DNA of 64,000 nucleotides, from NCBI GenBank assembly GCA_019636755.1, contig JAHBWZ010000002.1:310001-374000 (forward strand), written 5' to 3'. Shown piece by piece: positions 26,432-34,450 of this stretch. The notes below the pieces were generated by a model. The model did no database searches, had not been told where the DNA came from, and saw nothing but the letters and a program-made list of their open reading frames with translations. This DNA is from Phycisphaeraceae bacterium. GTDB lineage: Bacteria > Planctomycetota > Phycisphaerae > Phycisphaerales > SM1A02. The translations under genes were made by a program, and so were the position numbers. The stretch's first letter is position 1. Every line of letters begins with the position of its first letter.

Positions 26432-27729
26432 GGCCGCTCCGGCTCGGGTGCCGGCATCGGCTTGAGCAGGTGGACCGGGAGATCCTCGGGCAGCGTGTAC
26501 TCGTTTCCCTGTCCGGTCGCCGACGGGGCGTCCCTGAGAAGTTCGTCCATGTCGGCACGGGGCACGGCGCCGGCGTCGGGCGCGCCCCCGGGGCTCGACG
26601 GGATCCGGGCCGCGGCGGAGACCACGTCCTGGGGCGTCCGGCCGTCCCGGAGGCGACCCATCGCGTAGACCGAGACCCTGTTCGGGCCGAACTGATTGGT
26701 CACCAGGATCAGCCGCTCGGCCCTGAACGCCGGGTGGATGCGATCCGCGAACAGTTCCAGGTCACCCTCGTGGACGGACACGCCCACGGGCAGGAGCATC
26801 GCTCCGGGGTGATCGCCTGCGCCGCCGAAGAACATCAGCAGCCGCGCCTGCTCGTCGAACATCTGCACGTTCTGGAACGCGGCGTCGACGATGTACATGA
26901 TGCCGTCTGAATCGACGGCCATCAGTTTCGGCCGGACGAAACTGCCGAGCGCATCGCCGGTTTCTCCGAAACTCTGAAGCAGTTCCCCGGAGCTGCTGAA
27001 CTTCTGAACGCGGCAGCGCAGCGCGTCGGCGACATACACATTGCCGGTCCGGTCCACATCGACGCCGAGCGGCCAGACGAACCGGCCGTCCTCGTCGCCG
27101 CGCTCTCCGATGCGTCGCAGTTCACGGCCGGTGTGGCGATCCACCACCAGGACCTGCTGGCTCTCGAAGTCGCCGACGAAGAGTTCCCCGCCATGCACCG
27201 CGATGCCGGTCGGTCGGGCGCCGCTGAAGCCGAACGACGTGACATGCCGGTCGTCGGCATCGAAGACGAGAATCGCGCCGCGCCGGATGTCGGTGACATA
27301 CTTGACGCCGTCCGGCGTAATGGCGATATCCGTCGGGCTCGCGAAGCGGACCGCGCCGCTGGTGCCGAGCATGCGGACCTGCTGTCCGCGGAGGTCGAGG
27401 CACAGCACCGCTGCGTTGCGGATGTCACAGACGTAGATCCGGCCGTTCCACATCGCCACGCCGTACGGCATGTTGATGGGCAGCACCTTCTGTTCCTTGC
27501 CGAACACGAGTTCGTCGAATCCACTCCGCGGCGGCCGGACGTCGGCGCTGAATCGATAGGACGCAAGGAACTGGATGCGAGGCGCTTCGGGGAACAGGGG
27601 CCAGAACGAGTAGCTCTCCTGTCGAGCGGCCTTCACCGGTGCGGATGCACATCCGCCCAGCACGGACAGCACCATGGCGCCCAGGCATGCGGCGAACGAC
27701 GTGGAGAAGATGCGATCCATGACGTCCAC
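26428..27729 (-). CDS. NHL-repeat beta-propeller lipoprotein, first gene of conduit operon
   Basis: A 433-residue lipoprotein (lipobox LGGC near residue 26) with six propeller blades such as FVWPLGVDVDRTGNVYVADALRCRVQKF, followed by a proline-rich C-terminal tail of about 70 residues. It is homologous in fold and N-terminal region (RIQFLASY here, RIEYVGAL there) to the propeller at 22557-23660, so both share an extra N-terminal motif in front of the blades. It is the first gene of the run 27729-20752. No sigma54 element was found directly upstream, so readthrough from the promoter at 28627-28642 past the hairpin at 27826-27853 is possible. Confidence 0.85.
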   Translation of the reverse strand: MDVMDRIFSTSFAACLGAMVLSVLGGCASAPVKAARQESYSFWPLFPEAPRIQFLASYRFSADVRPPRSGFDELVFGKEQKVLPINMPYGVAMWNGRIYVCDIRNAAVLCLDLRGQQVRMLGTSGAVRFASPTDIAITPDGVKYVTDIRRGAILVFDADDRHVTSFGFSGARPTGIAVHGGELFVGDFESQQVLVVDRHTGRELRRIGERGDEDGRFVWPLGVDVDRTGNVYVADALRCRVQKFSSSGELLQSFGETGDALGSFVRPKLMAVDSDGIMYIVDAAFQNVQMFDEQARLLMFFGGAGDHPGAMLLPVGVSVHEGDLELFADRIHPAFRAERLILVTNQFGPNRVSVYAMGRLRDGRTPQDVVSAAARIPSSPGGAPDAGAVPRADMDELLRDAPSATGQGNEYTLPEDLPVHLLKPMPAPEPERP

Positions 27730-27825
27730 CCTCTGTTCAGGACCGTGTGCGGATGAAGGACGACCTGTCCCCGGTCATGAGATGTGCGTTCGACCCGTCG
27801 CCGCAGCCCGCCGGCCGCGGGAACG

Positions 27826-27853
27826 GCTGGGTCGGCCGAGGGGCCGACCCAGC
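27826..27853. terminator. Hairpin with 12-bp perfect stem after the tetraheme gene
   Basis: Arms 27826-27837 and 27842-27853 pair exactly around a four-base loop. It lies 33 bases past the stop of the leftward tetraheme cytochrome gene and 97 bases before the next leftward gene. No T-run follows, so partial termination or mRNA-end protection is plausible. Confidence 0.5.
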
Positions 27854-27885
27854 GCCAGCGAGATACCGGCGGGCGAGCGCGGACG

Positions 27886-28542
27886 TCACTTGATGTGGCA
27901 CGTCAGGCACAGGCTGCTGCCGTCGTTGGTCTTGCGCAGCATGTACGGATGCACCGTGTTGTGGACATTGTGGCAGGTCGTGCAGCCGACCACGCGCTCC
28001 ATCACGCCGTTGACCTCCAGGTCCTGGAGGAACATGCGGCCGGATCCGGCGGGATGTTCCCAGCTGGCCGCGGGCTGGAAGCGGGAGTTCCCGGCGACCG
28101 GATACACGCCCGTCGCGCCGACGGGGTGATCGTCGGACAGATCGGTGCCGACAAGCCCGCTGCCCCCGATGAACGTGGCGCCCGCCTTGCCGCCGAAGCT
28201 GTCCAGCGCCACGGTTCCGTCATGGCAGGACATGCAGAGGATGCTGCCGCTGTCCAGCGCCTCGTTCCACGGCGCCGTGCCGCCCTCGAAGAGGGTGTAG
28301 GTGGCCTGCGTGAGTTCGTGGTTCCAGAGCGGCGCCCTCGCCACGGTCGTGTCCGCGCCGTGCGGGATGTGGCACGGGAGGCAGATCTGGCTGTTTGACC
28401 ACCCGAGCGCGCTGAAGTCGTGCGCGCTGCCCGTGATGGGCGCGTTCTGCGCCGTGATGGACATGGCGGCGAGGCCGACCGTCGCCGCAGCGACTCCGGC
28501 GAGGATGAGGACTCGGGACTTCACTGGTTTTCCGTACTTCAT
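27886..28542 (-). CDS. Secreted tetraheme cytochrome c
   Basis: A 218-residue exported cytochrome with a signal peptide (about 8-32, ending SITAQN). Four CXXCH sites occur: CLPCHIPHG, CMSCHDGT, CTTCHNVHN and CLTCHIK at the very C terminus. The segment around LVGTDLSDDHPV is shared almost word for word with the dodecaheme protein at 20752-22560 (LGTDLSDDHPVS), so this is a shorter relative of it. The ATG at 28542 has AAGGACC upstream; a reading extending to 29127 crosses the promoter region and is not accepted. A sigma54-like element lies about 85 bases upstream. It probably serves the conduit as a soluble electron carrier. Confidence 0.88.
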   Translation of the reverse strand: MKYGKPVKSRVLILAGVAAATVGLAAMSITAQNAPITGSAHDFSALGWSNSQICLPCHIPHGADTTVARAPLWNHELTQATYTLFEGGTAPWNEALDSGSILCMSCHDGTVALDSFGGKAGATFIGGSGLVGTDLSDDHPVGATGVYPVAGNSRFQPAASWEHPAGSGRMFLQDLEVNGVMERVVGCTTCHNVHNTVHPYMLRKTNDGSSLCLTCHIK

Positions 28543-28626
28543 GGAGAGGTCCTTTCGCGAAACGGGTCCGACGGGGGGCACGGATCCAGGCACTGCGAGG
28601 ACGCGCGCCTCCCGCCGGTCCACTCG

Positions 28627-28642
28627 AACAACCTTCATGCCA
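28627..28642 (-). promoter_or_regulatory. Sigma54-like -24/-12 element for the tetraheme gene
   Basis: On the minus strand TGGCATGAAGGTTGTT keeps the -24 box and spacing but has GT at -12 where GC is usual. Transcription would begin about 70 bases before the ATG at 28542. The strength is uncertain. Confidence 0.55.
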
Positions 28643-28739
28643 ATTGCTCCCGCGAAGAGGGATGTTTGCAGAAATGCACGCTGGCGAGGCCGGATCGCGT
28701 CGGGTGCCCCCGCAACCGGGGGGTGGATTCCCTGGACCG

Positions 28740-28755
28740 TTCCCATGGGCGGGAA
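28740..28755. promoter_or_regulatory. TTCCC-N6-GGGAA palindrome shared by two divergent promoters
   Basis: TTCCCATGGGCGGGAA lies 97 bases from the leftward and 176 bases from the rightward sigma54-type element. Its outer arms are identical to those of the palindrome at 14019-14034. It is a candidate binding site for the activator encoded at 12625-14004. Confidence 0.6.
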
Positions 28756-28931
28756 TCGGCTCCGCCGCCGGTTCTCGATTGCAGCAGGGATGAACGCGGC
28801 GGGCGGCGCGACGCCGGCGGATTCCGGGGCCCGCCCGCCCGGCAGCGCGCCATGCGCCGCGACGATTTCCGCCCCGCCTCGGGCCTCCAGGACGGGATTC
28901 GCGGGTTCCGCCCCTGCATTCGCAGGCCGTC

Positions 28932-28947
28932 TGGCAAGCCGCTTGCT
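28932..28947 (+). promoter_or_regulatory. Sigma54 -24/-12 promoter of the ccm operon
   Basis: TGGCAAGCCGCTTGCT matches the consensus TGGCACG-N4-TTGCW with one change (A for C in the -24 box) and correct GG-N10-GC spacing. The predicted start near 28958 gives a leader of about 36 bases before ccmE. Confidence 0.72.
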
Positions 28948-28993
28948 CTCCGGGGTCCGACGCACGGACTCGGACGTCGCGGAGCCCATCGAC

Positions 28994-29464
28994 ATGACAC
29001 ACCTGCGCCGCAAGCTGCTCACCGCCACGCTCGCCATCGGCCTCGCCGTCTCGCTGCTCGCGTGGGCGGGCCTGAAGGAGGGCTGGGTGTACTCCATGAG
29101 CGTGGACGACTTCGTCGCCGCCGGCACCCCCGGACACGGTCAGCGCGTCCGGCTGCATGGCACCGCCGGCGAAAGCGACTTCGATGTCAGCCACGGCGGG
29201 CTGTGGGCGAACTTCAACATCCACGGGAGTCAGCAGGTTCTCCGGGTCGCGTACCAGGGCGTCATTCCGGACATGTTCCATCCGGGACACGACGTCATCA
29301 TCGAGGGCCGGCTGGACGCCGAGGGCACCTTCCGCGCCGATACGCTGATGACCAAGTGCGGAAGCCGCTACGAGTCCGAGCCGGGCACCCCCGGGATGCC
29401 GCACGCAGACCCCCGCGCAACCGCCGGTGATCCGGCCTCCGGTGACCGGGGGATGGCGTCATGA
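28994..29464 (+). CDS. ccmE: CcmE haem chaperone, Cys-X3-Tyr (System I*) type
   Basis: A 156-residue periplasmic haem chaperone with one N-terminal transmembrane helix (about 7-26) and an OB-fold domain. CcmE normally carries haem on a histidine in a HxxxY motif; here that position is cysteine, C122 in TKCGSRYE, with Y126. The CX3Y form is known from archaea and Desulfovibrio, where it defines the variant maturation System I*, usually without CcmH. The ATG at 28994 gives the expected short cytoplasmic N terminus; the open frame extends far upstream through the promoter region without coding character. Its stop overlaps the ccmF start by four bases. Maturation of the many local cytochromes is the obvious need. 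Confidence 0.93.
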   Translation: MTHLRRKLLTATLAIGLAVSLLAWAGLKEGWVYSMSVDDFVAAGTPGHGQRVRLHGTAGESDFDVSHGGLWANFNIHGSQQVLRVAYQGVIPDMFHPGHDVIIEGRLDAEGTFRADTLMTKCGSRYESEPGTPGMPHADPRATAGDPASGDRGMAS

Positions 29465-31623
29465 CCGCGATTCTCGGGCACCTGAGTCTCATGCTGGCCG
29501 TGCTGGCCGCGGCCGGAGGTCTCCTGGCCGCCACCGCATCGGTGCGATTCGACTCCGCCGCGTACCGGCGCTGGTCGCAGCGGCTGATCATCGCCACCTT
29601 CGGCGGACTGACGGTCGCCCTGGTCGCTCTTCTCGTGGCACTCGTGAACGGCGAGTTCCGCTTCACCTACGTCGCGTCGTACACGGACCAGGCGCTTCCG
29701 GTCCCGTTCCGCATGGCGGCGCTCTGGGCGGGACAGGAGGGGTCGCTGCTGCTCTGGGCGTGGCTGCTCAGCCTGCTCTGCGTGATCGCGGTCTTCGGCT
29801 ACCGCCGGATCGAAGGCGCGCACATGACGGTCGCACTCGGTGTGATCGCCTGCGTGTGCGGGGTCTTCGCCTCACTGCTCCTGTTCGCCGCCAATCCCTT
29901 CGAGATCTTCCCGGGTCCCGCGCCGCAGGACGGCCGCGGCCTCAACCCGATGCTGCAGGACCCGGCGATGATCGTGCACCCGCCGCTGCTGTTCCTCGGG
30001 TACGCGGCATGCACCATGCCGTTCGCGGTGCTCGTCGGCGTGCTCGTGACGGGGCGCCGGGACAATCGCTGGCTCGCGGAGATCCGACGGTGGGTCATCG
30101 TCTCCTGGACCTTCCTCGGCGCCGGCATCATCGTCGGTGGCTGGTGGGCGTACATGGAACTCGGATGGGGAGGCTACTGGGCATGGGATCCGGTGGAGAA
30201 CGCCTCGCTTCTCCCCTGGCTGACCGGTACGGCACTGATGCACTCCATCATGGTCCAGCAGCGCCGCGGCATGTTCAAGTTCTGGAATGCCGGGCTCATC
30301 GCGGTGACCTTCATCCTCTGCATCCTGGGAACGTACCTCACGCGCAGCGGCGTGGTCGACTCGGTGCATTCGTTCGCGGGCTCGGAACTTGCCACCTGCT
30401 TCCTGGTGTTCATCGTGGTCAGCGCCGTGCTCAGCGTCGGCCTGATCGCCTGGCGTCGCCATCACCTCCGGCCGGAGAATGACCTGGAGTCGCTGATCAG
30501 CCGCGAGGGCGCGTTTCTCGCCGCGAACATCCTGCTGGTCCTCATGATGTGCGTCACGCTGATCGGGACGGTCTTCCCCGTGATCACGGGGCTCATCGGA
30601 TCCGAGACCGCCAGCGCGAAACCGGCGTTCTACAACACGACGGTCTCACCGATGATCCTCATGCTCGTCGGCGTCATGGCGGTCGCCCCGGTGCTGCTGA
30701 GCGGCACGCGCAACGGCGACTCCGCCGCCCGGCAGATGGGGCGCCTGCTGACGGCGCCGGGCATCGCTGCGGCGCTGACCATGATCGCGGCCCTCGTTCT
30801 CGGCGTGCGGAATCACTGGGCGCTTCTTGTCACCGGCATCGCCGCGCTCGGCACCTTCACCGTCGTGATCGGCTTCGCACGCTCCATGAAGGCCCGTCGC
30901 ATGAACACCGGCGAGTCCTGGCTCGCGGCAGGGTGGCAACTGGTCGACGCCGATCACCGCCGCTACGGCGGGCAACTGGCTCACCTGGGCGTGATGATCA
31001 TGGTGATCGGCGTCGCGGGCTCGAGCCTCTATGACACAGAGGAACTCCATACGCTCGCGCCCGGCGAGTCCGCCGCCGCAGGACGATACACGCTGACGTA
31101 CAACAGGCTGGATGAGATTCCCGGTCCGAACTACACGGCTGTCCAGGCGGACCTGACCGTGACCGGTCCGCGGGGCCGGACCTTCCCGATGTACCCGCAG
31201 CGCCGCTTCTTCCTCAACTGGGAGGACAAGCCGCACACGCACGTCGCCATCCGGACGACGATGCGGGAAGACCTGTACATCGCGCTGGCCGGCTGGGAGG
31301 CCGGGGGCAGGCTGGCCGCGTTCAAGGTCAAGGTCAACCCGCTGGTGGTCTGGCTGTGGATCGGCTCGATCGTGATGGGTGTCGGCGCACTGTTCTGCCT
31401 GCTGCCACGGCTGACGCGAGCGGCGCGGGGTCGCGCTGCATCGGGCCAGGGCGAAATGCGGTCGGTCGGGCAGGACCGCCGGGATGACCGGCGGACGCCG
31501 GGTTCCGTCACGAACGGGACGCCTTCCGGATCGCCCCTGCGTCCGAAGCCGCAGCCGGCAGCGTCACATCCATACCGGGAACCCGTGCGCGCCACGCGCA
31601 TCGAGACGGAGACTTCACGATGA
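29461..31623 (+). CDS. ccmF: CcmF haem lyase component
   Basis: A 720-residue polytopic membrane protein that joins haem to apocytochrome c during maturation. The tryptophan-rich WWD segment (WWAYMELGWGGYWAWDPVENAS) and the following LPWLTGTALMHS stretch are diagnostic of CcmF. About 14 hydrophobic helices are visible, with a large periplasmic loop near the C terminus. Length is slightly above the usual 650. It overlaps ccmE and the next gene by four bases each, so the operon is translationally coupled. The last 60 residues are low-complexity. Confidence 0.95.
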   Translation: MTAILGHLSLMLAVLAAAGGLLAATASVRFDSAAYRRWSQRLIIATFGGLTVALVALLVALVNGEFRFTYVASYTDQALPVPFRMAALWAGQEGSLLLWAWLLSLLCVIAVFGYRRIEGAHMTVALGVIACVCGVFASLLLFAANPFEIFPGPAPQDGRGLNPMLQDPAMIVHPPLLFLGYAACTMPFAVLVGVLVTGRRDNRWLAEIRRWVIVSWTFLGAGIIVGGWWAYMELGWGGYWAWDPVENASLLPWLTGTALMHSIMVQQRRGMFKFWNAGLIAVTFILCILGTYLTRSGVVDSVHSFAGSELATCFLVFIVVSAVLSVGLIAWRRHHLRPENDLESLISREGAFLAANILLVLMMCVTLIGTVFPVITGLIGSETASAKPAFYNTTVSPMILMLVGVMAVAPVLLSGTRNGDSAARQMGRLLTAPGIAAALTMIAALVLGVRNHWALLVTGIAALGTFTVVIGFARSMKARRMNTGESWLAAGWQLVDADHRRYGGQLAHLGVMIMVIGVAGSSLYDTEELHTLAPGESAAAGRYTLTYNRLDEIPGPNYTAVQADLTVTGPRGRTFPMYPQRRFFLNWEDKPHTHVAIRTTMREDLYIALAGWEAGGRLAAFKVKVNPLVVWLWIGSIVMGVGALFCLLPRLTRAARGRAASGQGEMRSVGQDRRDDRRTPGSVTNGTPSGSPLRPKPQPAASHPYREPVRATRIETETSR

Positions 31624-32909
31624 ACCGGTCCCTGCCTTCGGCCACGGCGGCGTCCATCGCACTCGTGCTCATGTCGGCGAACGCCGCGCTGGCCGAGGAT
31701 GCGTGTCCCCACATCGCGGCCGGCGCCTCCCATGCCGGACTCGCCTCGCTGGCCCCGGCGCCGACGGACCCGACGGATCCGCGCGTCGAGATGCGCGGCA
31801 TGCCCGGCAACAAGTTCCCGCTGCCGGTGGCGTCCACGGAAGGCGCGGGTGCCGACGCGATGTCGCGCCGGACCGGGACGCTCGCCATCCGGGCGGTGCA
31901 GGGAACGCCCGGCGGGCCGCCGATCATCGACGCCGCCGTCGAGGTCCAGCTCTACCACCGCGGCATGCTCGTGGAGTCCATCCAGACCAGGCTCGATGCG
32001 CACGGCGTCGTCATGCTCGAGGATCTTCCGCTTGCCATGGACGTGCAGCCGATCGTCCTGGTCACCCACGCGGACCTGGTCTATCAGAAGGTCGGCGCGG
32101 TGATGGACCGGCGGAATCCCGAGCAGTCGATCGAGGTCACCTGCTACGAAGTGACGGACGAGGAGCCCCTGTGGAAGGTCCGGATGCGGCACGTCATGGT
32201 CTCGTCCGCGCCCGACGGCAGCGACGGGCTGCACGTCACGGAAGTCATGATGGTGGAGAATCCCGGCGATCGGACCTGGGCCGGCACCCTGCGCCCGTCG
32301 CTGGACCGCCCCGTCACGACGGCGTTCATCCTGCCGGACGGCGCGATGGGCGTCTCGCTCGGGCGAGGCTTCCATGACTGGTGCTGCACCACCCTGGATG
32401 AACAGTCCGGTACGAGCGCACGGTACGGCAGCCGCCATGCTCTGCTGAATCATCTTCCGATCATGCCCGGTTCGACGGAAATGATCTTCAGCTACATCGT
32501 GCCTGCCCGCCGGGGCATCGCGGACATCGACATCACCGCTCCGGCCGCACCCGGCGGCGTCGATCATCTCATGGTCCTCGTGCCGGACGGACTCGAGACT
32601 TCGTCGGTCGAGGGCCTGCATGCATCGGGAACGGACATGATGGGAGAGAAGGCGGTCCGGCGATTCATGGCGGCCGGCCTGGGGTCCGGCGACCGCGTGG
32701 CACTGCGCGTGGCCGGATTGAGCAGTTCCGGCGACTCCGCGGTGGCCACGGCGGAGTTCGCCAAGGCTGCCGCCGGCATCGGTGTGATCGCCCTCCTGAT
32801 CGGCGCCGTGTGGATGATCTTCATCCGTCCGGCGAAGAGCCGCACCGCCGAAGCCACCGACGAGGACCCGGACCATCAGCCCGGCACGCTCGCCGGCGGG
32901 TCGGCGTGA
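31620..32909 (+). CDS. ccm-linked exported protein with C-terminal membrane anchor, unknown
   Basis: I do not recognise a named family for this 429-residue protein. A signal peptide (about 1-25) leads into a largely beta-sheet periplasmic part. Residues 85-155 read like a carboxypeptidase-regulatory or transthyretin-type beta-sandwich (IDAAVEVQLYHRGMLVESIQT). A second beta-rich domain follows, and a single transmembrane helix lies near residues 382-402. Cysteines include CCTT near residue 259. It sits between ccmF and ccmA with a four-base overlap to ccmF, in the place where ccmG/ccmH might be expected. A role in apocytochrome handling is inferred from position only. Confidence 0.8.
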   Translation: MNRSLPSATAASIALVLMSANAALAEDACPHIAAGASHAGLASLAPAPTDPTDPRVEMRGMPGNKFPLPVASTEGAGADAMSRRTGTLAIRAVQGTPGGPPIIDAAVEVQLYHRGMLVESIQTRLDAHGVVMLEDLPLAMDVQPIVLVTHADLVYQKVGAVMDRRNPEQSIEVTCYEVTDEEPLWKVRMRHVMVSSAPDGSDGLHVTEVMMVENPGDRTWAGTLRPSLDRPVTTAFILPDGAMGVSLGRGFHDWCCTTLDEQSGTSARYGSRHALLNHLPIMPGSTEMIFSYIVPARRGIADIDITAPAAPGGVDHLMVLVPDGLETSSVEGLHASGTDMMGEKAVRRFMAAGLGSGDRVALRVAGLSSSGDSAVATAEFAKAAAGIGVIALLIGAVWMIFIRPAKSRTAEATDEDPDHQPGTLAGGSA

Positions 32910-32969
32910 GAACGTCTCCTCTGCACGCACGAATCCCGCCGACGCCGACCGGACCACGCACCGAACGCC

Positions 32970-33764
32970 GTGACACGCATCGCCGCCCCATCCACGATGG
33001 CCTCAGCGTCCACCGGTCCGCACCCGGTGCCGGCGGACGCGCCGGCGGCCGCGGTCTCCGTCCAGGGGCTGCGCAAGGTGATCAATGATCGCGTGGTGCT
33101 GAACGACCTGGATTTCGCGATCCCGCGCGGATCGATGTTCGCCCTGCTCGGCGCCAACGGCGCGGGCAAGAGCACGCTCCTGAAGATCCTTGCCGGTCTC
33201 ATGCCCCCCACTGGTGGTCGCGTTCACCTGTTCGGGGCGCCCCTGGCGGGCCATGCGGCGGACCTTCGCTCCCGCATCGGATTCCTCGGGCACAACGCCA
33301 TGCTCTATCGCGAACTCTCCGCCCGGGAGAACCTCGTCTTCTTCGGGCGGATGCACGGGCTGGCCGACGTGGGCCGGCGCGCGGAGGATCTCCTGGAGCA
33401 GCTCGGCCTTGCCGACCGGATGCACGATCCCGTCAAGGCGTTCAGCCGGGGGATGCTCCAGCGGGCCGCAATTGCCCGCGCCCTGCTGTGCGATCCCGAA
33501 CTGCTGCTTGCCGACGAGCCGTTCACCGGCCTGGATGCGCCCTCCGCACGGACGCTTGAAGCGCTCCTGCGATCGCTTCATGCGCAGGGCAGGACGATCG
33601 TCTTCACGAACCATGACGTCGCGCAGAGCATCGCCCTGGCGACGTCCGTCGACGCCGTCGGACACGGCGGTGTGTTCGTTCTCGGCCACGGGCGCCTGAT
33701 CATCAATCAGCACGCCCGCCTGCTCGACGCCGCGATGGTTCACCTGGAGATGTCCGACCGATGA
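32970..33764 (+). CDS. ccmA: CcmA haem-export ABC ATPase
   Basis: A 264-residue cytoplasmic ATPase that with CcmB and CcmC releases haem-loaded CcmE. Walker A is GANGAGKST, the signature is FSRGMLQRAAIARAL and Walker B is LLLADEPFTGLD, followed by the switch histidine (FTNHD). GTG at 32970 and ATG at 32997 are both possible starts; neither has a clear ribosome site and the first 25 residues are not conserved in the family. It overlaps ccmB by four bases. Confidence 0.93.
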   Translation: MTRIAAPSTMASASTGPHPVPADAPAAAVSVQGLRKVINDRVVLNDLDFAIPRGSMFALLGANGAGKSTLLKILAGLMPPTGGRVHLFGAPLAGHAADLRSRIGFLGHNAMLYRELSARENLVFFGRMHGLADVGRRAEDLLEQLGLADRMHDPVKAFSRGMLQRAAIARALLCDPELLLADEPFTGLDAPSARTLEALLRSLHAQGRTIVFTNHDVAQSIALATSVDAVGHGGVFVLGHGRLIINQHARLLDAAMVHLEMSDR

Positions 33765-34450
33765 CCACGACCCTGGGCCGGATCATGCTCCTCGTGGCCA
33801 AGGACCTGCGCATCGAGGCCCGCGGGCGACAGACCATCGCCATCGTGCTGGTGCTCGGCATCCTGATCATCGTGGTGCTCGGCATCGGATTCGGTTCACC
33901 GGGAAGCTCCGGACAGCCGGTCACCGGGTTCCAGGCCACCGCGATCCTCTGGGTGGCCTACTTCTTCGGCGGCGTCCTGTGCTTCGAGAAGACCATGGAC
34001 GTCGAACGGCGCGATGATGCGCTGGCTGGACTGCTGATGACGCCGGTGGATCGCGGTGCGATCTATGTCGCGAAACTCCTGACCAATCTCACACTGATCG
34101 CCGGACTGACGATCGTGATCACGCCGCTCGCGGTGATGTTCTTCAGGTTCGACCTGGCCGGACACGCGGGCGCCTTCGTGGCGATTCTCGCCCTCGGCAT
34201 GGTCGGCTTCGCGGCGATCGGCACCCTCTTCGCCGCCGCCGCGAGTTCGACGCGCCTCCAGGGCGGGCTGCTCGCCATGCTGGTCTTTCCCCTGTGCCTG
34301 CCGGTGGTGATCGTGTCCACCCAGATGATGCGTGAACTCTTTCTGCCGGGCGGACAGCTGAGCATGCCCGGGCTGGCGCTGCTGGCCGGGTTCGACCTGA
34401 TGGCGCTGACCGTCGGCTGGCTCGTGTTTGAACAGGTGCTTGAACCATGA
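33761..34450 (+). CDS. ccmB: CcmB haem-export ABC permease
   Basis: A 229-residue membrane protein with six hydrophobic helices. The N-terminal LLVAKDLRIEARGRQT and the central FEKTMDVERRDDALAGLLMTPVDRGAIYVAK are hallmark CcmB segments. It pairs with CcmA and CcmC. It overlaps ccmA and ccmC by four bases each. Confidence 0.94.
   Translation: MTTTLGRIMLLVAKDLRIEARGRQTIAIVLVLGILIIVVLGIGFGSPGSSGQPVTGFQATAILWVAYFFGGVLCFEKTMDVERRDDALAGLLMTPVDRGAIYVAKLLTNLTLIAGLTIVITPLAVMFFRFDLAGHAGAFVAILALGMVGFAAIGTLFAAAASSTRLQGGLLAMLVFPLCLPVVIVSTQMMRELFLPGGQLSMPGLALLAGFDLMALTVGWLVFEQVLEP

Larger units (their letters stand above)
28543..28993. other. Divergent regulatory region between cytochrome and ccm operons
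   Basis: About 450 bases without a gene. It contains two outward-facing sigma54-type elements (28627-28642 leftward, 28932-28947 rightward) and a TTCCC-N6-GGGAA palindrome between them (28740-28755). A CCCCC-N6-GGGGG inverted repeat lies near 28707-28722, and an A/T-richer stretch near 28670. Confidence 0.7.
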
